NCBI GenBank assembly: GCA_036785705.1
Contig: JAWUZG010000013.1
Coordinates: 22,293,501-22,357,500, forward strand
Reading direction: 5' to 3'
DNA length: 64,000 nucleotides
DNA from: Acanthornis magna
Lineage: Eukaryota > Chordata > Aves > Passeriformes > Acanthizidae
This document shows, in pieces, positions 10,126 to 20,125 of this stretch. The number at the start of each line of letters is the position of its first letter. Positions within the stretch are counted from its first letter, which is position 1. The position numbers and the translations under genes are program-made. A model generated the notes under the pieces. That model was given only the letters and a program-made list of their open reading frames with translations. It made no database searches and was not told where the DNA came from.

Positions 10126-12011
10126 CTTTGCAGCTCTGCCATCCTTTGCTGGCTGTGCTCAGGTCCATCCTGATGCCAGCTGTTCATCCATTCAATCCCA
10201 GCAGAAATTTAATTGATGAGAGGTGCCTTTTCCTGTGCTTCTCTGCTGAGGATTCTCCAGGGATCCGCATCCCAGAGGTGCCATCCCTGAGCATCTCCTC
10301 TGCCCGAGGGCTCCTCAGGCAAGCAGAGCAGAGGATTCGGCATTCCCAAAGCTTCGAATCGATGTCCTGAGAGCGGCTGTGGAATCAGGCACCCGGGAAA
10401 ACTCCAGAGATGAGATGGAATCAGAATAATCACAATTTCAGGTCAGGTTTTGGTGCTGAGAGGTCCTTGAGCACATTTTGCTCCTCACCCACATCAGCAT
10501 GGTTTTGTCTTTGCCTTTCCTCCCTTCTCCTCTGCGCTTCCCTTCACACCCATGAGAAAATCCTCCCCCTCCTTTGTTCCCAACCCTTTTGGATCCCGGA
10601 ACATTTCTGGGCATCAGGAGGGTTTTAGGTATTTATTCTCCCTTTGGTGTGAAGATCAGGAGGGAATCTCTGTGTTTTGGGGGAATGGTGGAGCAGCCAT
10701 GTGGGCCCTGCTGGGCTGAGTGACACCCCGGGAATCCTCCAGGAATGAGGGAAAGAGTGTTTATTTCTGGCTTTAATCTCTACAAATTTATCCAATGTTT
10801 TCTTTGGCAAGCGGGTGTTTGTCAACACGAGGGATGAAGGAGACAGGAGGGAAAACATCACTGTTTTCATGGATAACCACTGGAAAAAGTACAAATATCT
10901 GTTTTATCACATCCCCAAAAGCAGGATGAGTTCCTTGTGACCAAAGACAGCAGGTTTAAAATGGAAACATTTAAAATTATTTCAATTAAATAGCTGAAGT
11001 TTGGCTTCCATAAGGTCGTGGAAGTGTTGGAATCTTAAGAAGGGAATTGCTACAGGTCTGGGACATGAGAAATGGCTCATGAGTGTGAACGGGTGATTGT
11101 GGAGGATCTATAAAGGTATTTATGAGGAAACAGAATAAGGAAAATCCACTGAAGCTGCTGTTCCAGGGGGTCCATCTGCAGGAAGTGAGTGTTGGCTCCG
11201 GCAGGGAAAAGCTGAGGTGCTGGAAGGAGAAATAGCAGGAAAATGAAAGGAATGGAATGTTTCAGGCACTGGTCCTGCCCTCATCCAGGGCTGCTGGGGT
11301 GGGATTCCCACCTCCCGCTCCCAGCATTGATTTGTGGGAGCAAAGTCATGACCACAAAACCCCACAGCTCCTGCCCACCCCAAGGCACATTAATCCAGGA
11401 AAATCCTGAAGGTTTAAGTGAGTCAGAGCTTTTTTAATGCCTGAAACAAAGCAGGATCCAGGCTGGGAACTGTCTGACCACTCGGAATGAATGATTCCCA
11501 GCTGCTGGCAGAGATAACTCCAGCCTGGAGAGAGCAGGGCTCGCTGCCTTTGGAGAATGGCTCTTCCCAGCTGAAATTAGAGAGCTGCAGAATGGGAGAT
11601 GAGCTGTAATTAATATTCTTTCAATTACAATACATTTCAGTGTCATATTCTTCCAATATTCATGAGCTGCCGAGGAGCTGGGGATAAATCTAACGGAGAG
11701 GGAAGGGGAGGGATGTGGGAGTGCAGCTCCGTCTCCTCCTACAAAGACACCTTTAATTCCTGCCCTCCATGCATTATTCAGCCCTTTGCTTTTCCGGGTG
11801 GAGACAGTGATCCAAACCCTGCCATCACTTCTGTGCAGGAAACACGGAACTATTAAAATGTGATTGGAATTTCAGTTCCATTTTGCTCAGGTTCCTTGAT
11901 GGGAGCTCAGCCTGGGGTGGGGACAGTACCCAGCTGGGGTGGGACGGTGCTGTGTGGTGGATGTTACAGGAGCTTTAGTGCTTTAATTCAAAGCTTTTTG
12001 AACCCTTTGGC
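10126..12011. other. Unique non-coding DNA
   Basis: Mixed sequence with AT-rich patches near 10960-11000 and 11600-11650. No tandem array, CR1 fragment or supported coding frame. Confidence 0.5.
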
Positions 12012-12390
12012 AGAATCCCAGAATTCCTGAGGATGGAAAAGCCCTCCCAGAGCCCAAGCTGTGCCCATGCCCACCTTGTCCCCAGCCCAGAGCTCTGAGT
12101 GCCAATCCAGGAATTCCTTGGGCACCTGCAGGGATGGGCACTGCAAACCTCCCTGGGCAGTTCCAATCCCTGAGCTCCCTTTCCATGGAGAAATTCCTGC
12201 TGCTGTCCACCCTGAGCCTCCCCTGGCCCAGCCTGAGGCTGTTCCCTCTCCTCCTGTCCCTGTTCCCTGGAGCACAGCCCGACCCCCCCGGCTGTCCCCT
12301 CCTGGCAGGAGCTGTGCAGAGCCACAAGGTTCCCCTGAGCCTCCTTTTCTCCAGGCTGAGCCCTTTCCCAGCTCCCTCACCATTCCCTCA
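12012..12390 (-). mobile_element. CR1 3' end, antisense, intact terminus, near-identical subfamily
   Basis: Starts on the plus strand with 'cagaatcccagaattcctga', the reverse complement of the CR1 terminus. It runs through 'tgtccccagcccagagctct', 'atggagaaattcctgctgct' and 'tctccaggctgagccctttc'. It shares 250 of 252 positions with the copy at 5564-5815. It is the best local reference for this subfamily because the 3' terminus is kept. Confidence 0.9.
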
Positions 12391-12767
12391 GGACTGACTC
12401 TCCAGCAGTGGAGCAGAACCAGGGCTTGCTGGTGGCACCAGGCTGTGTGATCGAGGTCAGACAATGCTCAGGTTTGTTTAATTTTTTTTTTTAAATCATA
12501 AAAGGGATAGAAACTGCTTTTCCCCAGGGTGTTGGAGGGGATCAGTGCCTCACAGTGTCCCTTTGGAGGTGCATTCCTGACACTTTCATTATTTGTGTCT
12601 GTGTCTGTCACTTGTTGACCTTCCCCTCATGACACCGTCATTGCCAGCCCACAGTGGGTACAGCCCTTTTTTTGGGACAATTTTGGGATCTCTTTTGGGA
12701 TAATAACTATCTCCCTGGACAGGCTGCTCATGAATAAGGCTGTCTTCAGGTTCTTCCATTTGGGATG
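12391..12767. other. Unique non-coding DNA
   Basis: Contains a T-run at 12483-12492. Nothing else recognised. Confidence 0.45.
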
Positions 12768-12901
12768 CAAGGCCAGGCTGGACATTGGGGTTGGAGCAGC
12801 CTGGGGCAGTGGGAGGTGTCCCTGCCATGGCAGGGGTGACACTGGGTGGACTTTGAGGTCCTTTCCAGCTCAAAACATTCCAGGATTCTCTGATCCTATG
12901 C
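12768..12901 (+). mobile_element. CR1 3' end, sense
   Basis: Contains 'aaggccaggctggacattgg', a 'cagtgggaggtgtccctgcc' block and a terminus 'aacattccaggattctctga'. Truncated at the 5' side within the 3' UTR. Confidence 0.87.
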
Positions 12902-13324
12902 GATAAAAAGAACTTTTAATCAAAGCTGGGAATGCAAACATTACACTCGGCTTTTGTAATTAGGAAGCACCTTCCCTTCCATGTGTGTGAGATATGAGAT
13001 ACCACAGCGCAGCCATAAAATGAATGACCTTGGAAAATCAGCTGCATTTTGATAAAAATTAATAATTCTGAACAATAAATAATCCAAGAATGGTGTCCAC
13101 AGCTCCTGCTACTTCGAAATCACAGCTGACAAAGGAAATAAAAGTTGATGGTGAGAGATAAGTGTGAAAGAAAGCTCTTTTCACCTGATCTGCTCTGGCA
13201 GTCATTAAATAACGATGTGATGACAGCTCAGGAAAAACAACCACCAGGCTTTTATTCACTTGTTCCTGAATTTTGAGCAGCATCAGGGCCAGGACAGGAA
13301 TTTGGGCTCCCAGGAATGCACAGG
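12902..13324. other. Unique AT-rich non-coding DNA
   Basis: AT-rich sequence with no recognised repeat or gene. Confidence 0.45.
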
Positions 13325-13400
13325 GTGGGTCAGGGGTTGGTCTGGATGATCCCTGGGGGTCTCTTCCAGCTCAGGATATTCTGGCATTCTGTGAGTGTGG
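13325..13400 (+). mobile_element. CR1 3' terminus, sense, second subfamily
   Basis: Reads 'ggttggtctggatgatccct', 'cttccagctcaggatattct' and 'ggcattctgtgag'. The same wording occurs at 60190-60248, so both belong to one subfamily distinct from the 'ccaacccaaacc' type. Confidence 0.75.
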
Positions 13401-13666
13401 TGGTGTAGAAAAATGGGGCCAAGAGGCAGAAACTGTCCCTGTTAAAAAAGATGAAATTTGTTGTGTAAAACCAACGGTTTGCTGTGTGCAAGCGAAATGC
13501 AATAGGGGCAGGGAGCAGAACGGGGTGGCAGCTCAAAAAGTCCTCAAAGAATGTGTTTGTCCTTTTGGAAAGCAAGGGAATGTGGGTTTGGATCAATCAG
13601 GTTGGTTTTTCTTTTTCTAGGACATTCTCTGATGAGGGAAATGCCGACAGCCCCTGCTGGGGAATG

Positions 13667-13900
13667 AACCTGGGGACAAAGCTTCGGTGCCTTGTGCCAG
13701 CTCAGCTCTGCCTGCAGCTTGCTGGGTGAGGAATTGTTGGAATTTGGGGACAAAGCTGCGATGCCTTGTGCCAGCTCAGCTCTGCCTGTGGTTTGCTGGG
13801 CGAGGAATTGTTGGAATTTGGGGACAAAGCTGCGATGCCTTGTGCCAGCTCAGATCTGCCTGCAGTTTGCTGGGCGAGGATCTGCTGGAATTTGGGGCTT
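13667..13900. repeat. 74-bp tandem repeat, three units
   Basis: 'aatttggggacaaagctgcg' starts at 13741 and 13815, a spacing of 74 bp; a related first copy starts at about 13667. Each unit also has 'tgccagctcagctctgcctg' and 'ttgctgggcgaggaattgtt'. The third copy ends in a diverged 'gatctgctggaatttggggc'. Confidence 0.92.
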
Positions 13901-14344
13901 GGACAGCACTGCTGATCAAGGGAACGAATCCAGGTCAGTGCCATCTGCTCTCCCTCCCTCGGGCACTGCAGAGCAGCCCAAGTGTCTCTGGGCAGTCCAA
14001 CCCCAATGGAGAAGTGTTGCTGTAAGGGAGGCACTTCCATACCCCCGACAAGAGAGGAATTCACAGCACCTTGTCCCCACACGCAGGAAGTATTTTTGTA
14101 CTCAGGTGCATCAAAAAAGAAACAGAAAAACTCCCCAAAAATGCCAACACAAGAAGGTGGTGATGGGACAAGGTGTAATAACAGAACTGCACTGGCCAGG
14201 GCTGATTGAATATTGTGACACAGCAAGCGTCCAACTGGGCGCTCTGAGGTGTGACAGCAGCACGAGGTGTTCTTCAAAATGACACCAAACTTTATCAGGG
14301 AGCTGGAGACGAGGACTGGAGCAGGGTCTGTGTACCCAAAGCTG
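13901..14344. other. Unique non-coding DNA
   Basis: Short A-rich patches near 14110-14150; no supported gene. Confidence 0.45.
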
Positions 14345-14493
14345 GCACAGCCCTGGCACAGGTGCCCAGAGCAGCTGTGGCTGCCCCTGGATCCCTGGCA
14401 GTGTCCAAGGTTGGACAGGGCTTGGAGCAGCCTGGGACAGTGGGAGGTGTCCCTGCCATGGCAGGGGTGGCACTGGGTGGGCTTTGGGGTCCC
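14345..14493 (+). mobile_element. CR1 3' UTR, sense, 5' side of the CCCAA array
   Basis: Contains 'ggcacaggtgcccagagcag', 'ctgtggctgcccctggatcc', 'ggacagtgggaggtgtccct' and 'ggcactgggtgggctttggg', then 'gtccctccaacccaaccc' where the array begins. The order matches uninterrupted copies at 27411-27597 and 56459-56637. Confidence 0.93.
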
Positions 14494-15430
14494 TCCAACC
14501 CAACCCAGCCCAACCCAACCCAACCCAACCCAACCCAACCCAGCCCAGCCCAAACCAACCCAACCCAAACCAACCCAACCCAACCCAACCCAACCCAACC
14601 CAACCCAACCCAGCCCAACCCAGCCCAACCCAGCCCAACCCAACCCAAACCAACCCAGCCCAACCCAGCCCAACCCAGCCCAACCCAACCCAACCCAGCC
14701 CAACCCAACCCAGCCTAACCCAACCCAACCCAGCCCAACCCAACCCAAACCAACCCAGCCCAGCCCAACCCAACCCAACCCAACCCAGCCCAACCCAACC
14801 CAACCCAACCCAACCCAACCCAGCCCAACCCAACCCAAACCAACCCAGCCCAGCCCAACCCAACCCAACCCAACCCAACCCAACCCAGCCCAACCCAACC
14901 CAGCCCAACCCAGCCCAACCCAACCCAACCCAGCCCAACCCAACCCAACCCAACCCAAACCAACCCAGCCCAACCCAACCCAAACCAACCCAACCCAACC
15001 CAACCCAACCCAGCCCAACCCAGCCCAACCCAACCCAACCCAACCCAACCCAACCCAGCCCAACCCAACCCAGCCCAACCCAACCCAAACCAACCCAACC
15101 CAACCCAACCCAGCCCAACCCAGCCCAACCCAGCCCAACCCAACCCAAACCAACCCAACCCAGCCCAACCCAACCCAAACCAACCCAACCCAGCCCAACC
15201 CAGCCCAGCCCAACCCAGCCCAACCCAACCCAACCCAACCCAACCCAACCCAACCCAACCCAGCCCAACCCAACCCAACCCAACCCAACCCAACCCAACC
15301 CAACCCAGCCCAACCCAGCCCAACCCAACCCAGCCCAGCCCAGCCCAACCCAGCCCAACCCAGCCCAACCCAACCCAACCCAGCCCAACCCAACCCAACC
15401 CAGCCCAGCCCAACCCAACCCAACCCACCC
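14494..15430. repeat. 937-bp (CCCAA)n array inside a CR1 3' terminus
   Basis: About 187 pentamers, mostly CCCAA, with CCCAG and ACCAA variants. The five-base register appears unbroken where I checked it. The left flank is the CR1 'gtccctccaaccc' word and the right flank is 'cattccaggattccctgatt', the CR1 end, so the array grew from the normal 'ccaacccaaacc' in that element. On the minus strand it is GGGTT/GGGCT repeats. Frames of 573, 475, 393, 360 and 299 aa ('PNPTQ' or 'GLGWV' repeats) follow from the 15-base reading cycle and are not genes. Confidence 0.95.
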
Positions 15431-15460
15431 CATTCCAGGATTCCCTGATTCTCTCACCTT
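15431..15460 (+). mobile_element. CR1 terminus, 3' side of the CCCAA array
   Basis: 'cattccaggattccctgatt' then 'ctctc' corresponds to the last bases of sense CR1 copies (compare 27570-27592). It closes the element interrupted by the array. Confidence 0.85.
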
Positions 15461-17299
15461 CTCCTGTGCTGAGGGCAGCTCTGCAATTCCCTGGATCCTC
15501 CTTCCAGCCCTTCTGGCAGAGTTTGTCCCCTTGGCCACCCCCAGTCCCCGGGGACCTCCCTGCTGAGCCAGGACTGCTGGGAAATGATTGATTGAAGATT
15601 ATTACAGACAACATAAAAGTCTGGTTTTTCTTGAAGAATCAAAACAGAAAATGTGTCTTATCTCCCACTTCTGCAGCCTCCTTCGGGTCAGGGCTCAGCT
15701 CAAAAGCTCTTTTGTGGAGATTTTCCTGTGATCCCAGGATTCTTCTCTTTTTTTTTTTTTTTGCCTGTCTCCAACTTCAAACCCAGCAACTTGCACATGT
15801 CCTTTCCACATGCCTTTGTTTTTGGGGGGAAAGTCTATTTATCTCCAGACTGGTAAACATGATTAGCAGCACTGTCCTGCTCCATAATGGAACATAATGA
15901 ATTAAACCCACTAATTTAAGGGTAAGGCAGTGGGAATTTCAGGGAGGATGAAGTTTTTCAGTAGGTTAAGAAAAAAAGCTGGGAAAGAATAAAGAGGATA
16001 AATTGTGGTAGATAAATTAAAATGAAAAAGATCAGCTATTATGCAAAACTCTCCTGGTGTACATCATAAACGTTTGCTTTTTTATATAGTCCCCAGCACT
16101 GCAAATGCACTACTGGCTACGAGAACATTTTAATAAAGGCCATTAACACTCATTTCTCTGATATATATTCTAAAGGGGAGAAAATCCAGAAATCATTTAT
16201 AATGCTTATTACCACTGCTGGAATAATCCTTAAAGGTCTCTGGCAGGGAGTTCTTCTTTGGGAGGTTTCTGTTGGAAAAAAACTCATTCCCTGGAGCCTT
16301 TTGTGGGGATTTGAGCTGGGCTGGGGTGGGAAGGTTCAGGCTAGGCAGAGCTGGGGCTCCTCTGGGACATTCCCCTCGGGAATGCTCAGGGTGTCCTGGA
16401 TCTGCAAACCCCAGGAGCATCCCAGGGCCACGGAGAAGTGGGATAATCTAGAGAATAGTCCCTAATTTCCCACGGGGCTGTGGGACACCAGTGGAGGGTG
16501 TTTCACTCACAATTTCACCGGGCAGCACATGTTAATTAGTGTTAATTAATGGAGGGGCAGCTTTGCCTTCGCTCCCTAAGGAGGGGAGGAATCCCCAGCA
16601 GCTCCCTTGGTCATTCCCTCATCCCTGCGCCATCTCTGCCAAATGCTTTTTGTCCCAAATATTGATCCTCTCTGGGAGGGAATGCTGGGATTTCCCGTGG
16701 CACAAACCTCTGCAGAGGTGCAGCAGGATGGGATGGGGTTAGGGTTAATTAGGGTGAGACAAAGTTTAATCCCAATGCTGCTCTCTGTGTCTGAGAGATC
16801 CCATGGGAGCAGCGAGGACTTGAGGGAGGCTAAAGCCAGCTTTAGCACCAAGCTTCTGAAGAATTGGTTAAATGTGTTTATTGTTAGGTTTTTTCCTGCA
16901 CCTTTGAATGCTTCCTCACATATTTCCCATGCGGAAAAGGCATGGTTTTGTTGCCAGTGCTGTAAAAAATCAAAGGTATCTCAGGAAAACTTCCAGGGGT
17001 GACTGCAGGTGGATTGATAAATATTGCACTGCTGCTGAGGGTTCATTTGCTGTAATTAAAGCTGAGGGGAAGCTCACAATTAGTGCTGGGGAGAGGGGAA
17101 TCATAAAGAGTAAAAGCACCTAAATTATGTATTGCAGAAGTTTAGACCTGGATCCCCCAGAGCCTGGGGCATTTCAGGGTGTTCAATAACGAGCTGGGGT
17201 GGGCTCGGCATCAGCTCCAAAAGGGACTTTAAAACAGATTTTTGTTTAGAAATGCATTGTTTGTGAGCAAAGGAGGATTTCCCCCATCCTTTGGGGGTG
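15461..17299. other. Unique non-coding DNA, AT-rich in the middle
   Basis: A 15-base T-run at 15748-15762 follows a pyrimidine-rich lead. 15890-16210 is AT-rich with no repeat structure. No supported gene. Confidence 0.5.
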
Positions 17300-17400
17300 C
17301 TGGTGTGGAGAGCAGGGCTTGGAGCTGGGCTGGGCTGGGCAGCTGGCCTGGATGGTCTTAGAGACCTTTTACAGCCCAAAGGATTCTGTGGCTCTAAAAT
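17300..17400 (+). mobile_element. CR1 3' terminus, sense, weak
   Basis: 'ggctgggcagctggcctgga', 'tggtcttagagacctttta' and 'cagcccaaaggattctgtgg' resemble a diverged sense CR1 end. It lies directly before the 88-bp array. The 5' limit is uncertain. Confidence 0.55.
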
Positions 17401-17432
17401 GACAGCAGGAACCTGTCCTGACATGGATCTGT

Positions 17433-17875
17433 GGGGATTGGGAGTTGTGCTGTGTGAAGAGCATCCCAGCGTGATGTTCTCCATGAGGGTTTGGGAGTTG
17501 GGCCATCCCACCTTGGATTTGGAGTTTGGGAGCTGTGGGGTGTGGAGAACATCCCTGGGTGATGTTCTCCATGAGGGTTTGGGAGTTGGAACATGCAACC
17601 TTAAATTTGGGGTTTGGAAGTTGTGTGTGGAGAACATCCCTGGGTGATGTTCTCCATGGGCACTTGGGAGTTGGAACATCCCACCTTAAATTTGGGATTT
17701 GGGAGCTGTGGGCTGTGGAGAATGTCCCTGGGTGATGCTCTCCATGGGCACTTGGGAGTTGGAACATCCCACCTTAAATCTGGGATTTGGGAGCTGTGGG
17801 GTGTGGAGAACATCCCTGGGTGATGTTCTCCATGGAGATTTGGGAGCTGTGGGGTGTGGAGAACATCCCTGGTGC
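17433..17875. repeat. 88-bp minisatellite with an internal hairpin, about five units
   Basis: Units of 85-88 bp contain 'gggagctgtggggtgtggag', 'aacatccctgggtgatgttc', 'cacttgggagttggaacatc' and 'ccaccttaaatttgggattt'. The last complete unit is cut after 'atggagattt' and a partial follows. In three units GGAGAACATC and GATGTTCTCC are perfect complementary arms around CCTGGGT (first perfect case 17544-17570). Open frames on both strands across the array are repeat artefacts. Confidence 0.93.
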
Positions 17876-18689
17876 CACCAGTGCTGCTCCAGAGCCCAGC
17901 ACAGGGACAGCGCCAGGCCTCAGCCCGTGCAGCTCCATCTTCCCAGGACCTCAGAGCCATTTCCAGCAGCAATGCCGGTGTTCATTTGGCCATTGGATAA
18001 ATCCATTTTTCTGGGATACACCTGCTGCTGTGCAGCCTGCGTGCCCTGAGCTGTGTCACCCTCGCCAGCCCTGCCAATTCCTCTCCAGGTGCTTTACCAG
18101 CGCTCCCAGCACTGCCCTTCCCAACCCACCCCAAACCTGACCCCAAATCTCAACTCAGGCCCAAAAAAACAAAAAGGAAAATTACCCATTATTGCCACCC
18201 CGAATTTGAATCTCCTCTACTAAGCCCCGCAGTTCTGGCCATGTGAACCAGGCTTTGTGTGGCTATTGAACTCCCTCATCTGCCGAGTGCAGAAGGAGAA
18301 GTGATTATGGCTGCAGAGAGGTTTGGTTGGGTGCTGGATGGATGCCAGAGCAAACACAGGATGGTTTCAGTCTGGAGATGCTGCTGCTGGAATGGGAGAG
18401 CCCCCAGTGTTTGCTGAGCAGCACGAGATCCCCATCAGCTCATTTTCTCTCAGCCACTGCACAAATCTGGGATTCACTGGGCAGAAAAACGGCGCTGGGT
18501 GCTGGGGTTTGGGATGGAAGCAGGGGGTTTGCAAGAGTGGAAAGAGAGGGAGGAAATGGAGCTTCTTCCTGGCACAGCACCAGCAGGCTGGGCCAGAAAA
18601 TACAGAACAAAATTATTTCTTAATAATCCTTTTTCTCAAAACAAACCCAGGATGGTTGCATTAGACTGAGTTTGGACGCAACACAATAA
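17876..18689. other. Unique non-coding DNA
   Basis: C-rich patch near 18040-18160. No array, CR1 copy or supported gene. Confidence 0.45.
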
Positions 18690-18765
18690 TCCAGGGGATG
18701 GGAGTGGAGGATCTTTAAGGTCTCTCCCAGCCCAAACTATTCTGGGATTTAATGATTCTGTGATT
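18690..18765 (+). mobile_element. CR1 3' terminus, sense
   Basis: 'ggaggatctttaaggtctct', 'cccagcccaaactattctgg' and 'atttaatgattctgtgattt' form a clear but diverged sense CR1 end. Confidence 0.78.
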
Positions 18766-19622
18766 TCCCCTTGCTCATGTCTCCAGCAGGATCCTCCAAA
18801 GAGATCCACCCCCTCAGAAACCTGACCTGGCTCCAAGGAGATCTTGAAACTCCTGTGGGAAATGGAGCCCTGGGTTTCTGTGCCACCCCCAGGGCTTTGA
18901 AAGGCTCAGCTCTGCTTGTGACCCTATTTTGGAGAATTTCCAGCCTGGAGGGGAGAACAGGAGGGGGAAATGAGATGCCAGTGCCATGAAAATGAAGCCA
19001 AAGAACTGCAGAGAAATGTCAGGTGAATTATTTCGGAGATTTCCGCTGTTCCACTGTGTCCTATCTCCAAATGTGTAGCAGACGGAACCTTTAAGCATTG
19101 ATCTTATCTTAACTTTCACCTGCCATGGAGTTAACACCGTCAGTTTGGAGTGCAGGAGGGTGGGAGCAGGACTGGAATCAGGAATGTGTGTGGGCAGCAG
19201 CACAGGAAACACTCTGAGAGCCTCTTGTCCACCCTCTGCTCCGAGCTTTGGGATCAGCTGTGCCAACAATGCACCAGCAGTGCTCTGTGCCTGCAGATCC
19301 AGCCTGGGAATGAGCCTGCTGCTGCTCCAGGATCCCTCCACTCTCTGCCAGGAGCTGCCTCTGCCTCTGGGATCCTCCGGGGTCCCCGGGGTGCCCACAC
19401 ACCCCTGGAGATCAGGGGTTAGCCCTGACCTCAGTGTGCAGGGGATGGGCCCAAAGCCACGGCTGTGACTGGGGTGGGATGGCCTTGCTCCCAAAATCCA
19501 GAGCTGCTCTGCTTTAGAGCTACAGCACAGCTCCGGTGTCTCCAGAAGGGCAGCAGGGAATTCTCAGACATGGGAGTATGGATTGACTGCTCTCCTCCAA
19601 GTGTGGATCAGCAGGATGCTCC
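18766..19622. other. Unique non-coding DNA
   Basis: Mixed sequence; no recognised repeat or gene. Confidence 0.45.
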
Positions 19623-20125
19623 TCCCATCCCATGGATCCCATCCCGTCCCATCCCGTCCCATCCCATCCCATCCCATCCCATCCCATCCCATCCCATCCC
19701 ATCCCATCCCATCCCATGGATCCCATCCCATCCCATCCCATCCCATCCCATCCCATCCCATCCCATGGATCCCATCCCATCCCATCCCATCCCACAGATC
19801 CCATCCCATCCCATGATCCCATCCCATCCCATCCCATGGATCCCATCCCATCCCATCCCATGGATCCCATCCCATCCCATCCCGTCCCGTCCCGTCCTGT
19901 CCCATCCCATCCCATCCCATCCCATCCCATCCCATCCCATCCCATCCCATCCCATCCCATCCCATCCCATCCCATGGATCCCATCCCATCCCATCCCATG
20001 ATCCCATCCCATCCCATCCCAGCCCATCCCATCCCATGATCCCATCCCATGATCCCATCCCATCCCATCCCATCCCATCCCATCCCATCCCATCCCATGG
20101 ATCCTATCCCATCGATCCCATCCCA
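19623..20125. repeat. 503-bp (CCCAT)n array with GGATCC punctuation
   Basis: Tracts of CCCAT are broken by 'ccatggatcc', 'catgatcc', CCCGT, 'cccacagatcc' and CCAGC variants. It shares the pentamer with 5001-5070. The minus strand is a run of GGGAT. The frames of 192, 178, 174 and 161 aa ('HPIPS' or 'GWDGM') are artefacts. Confidence 0.96.

Noticed and set aside
5396..12464. Related frames of about 114-158 aa at 5.5 and 12 kb, and again at 62 kb, suggesting a small gene family
   Set aside because: They lie on copies of the same CR1 3' UTR; the similarity is that of the transposon, and CR1 3' UTR is non-coding.
14494..15430. Interstitial telomere sequence
   Set aside because: The minus-strand unit is GGGTT/GGGCT in strict five-base register; no TTAGGG hexamer run is present.
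13702..15614. Very long open frames on both strands (573, 475, 393, 360, 299 aa)
   Set aside because: They translate a 5-bp repeat. Several frames on both strands are open at once, and the protein text is a five-residue repeat. No gene.
17544..17570. Glucocorticoid response element (AGAACA and TGTTCT)
   Set aside because: The two half-sites are separated by 11 bases, not the 3 needed; described as a hairpin instead.
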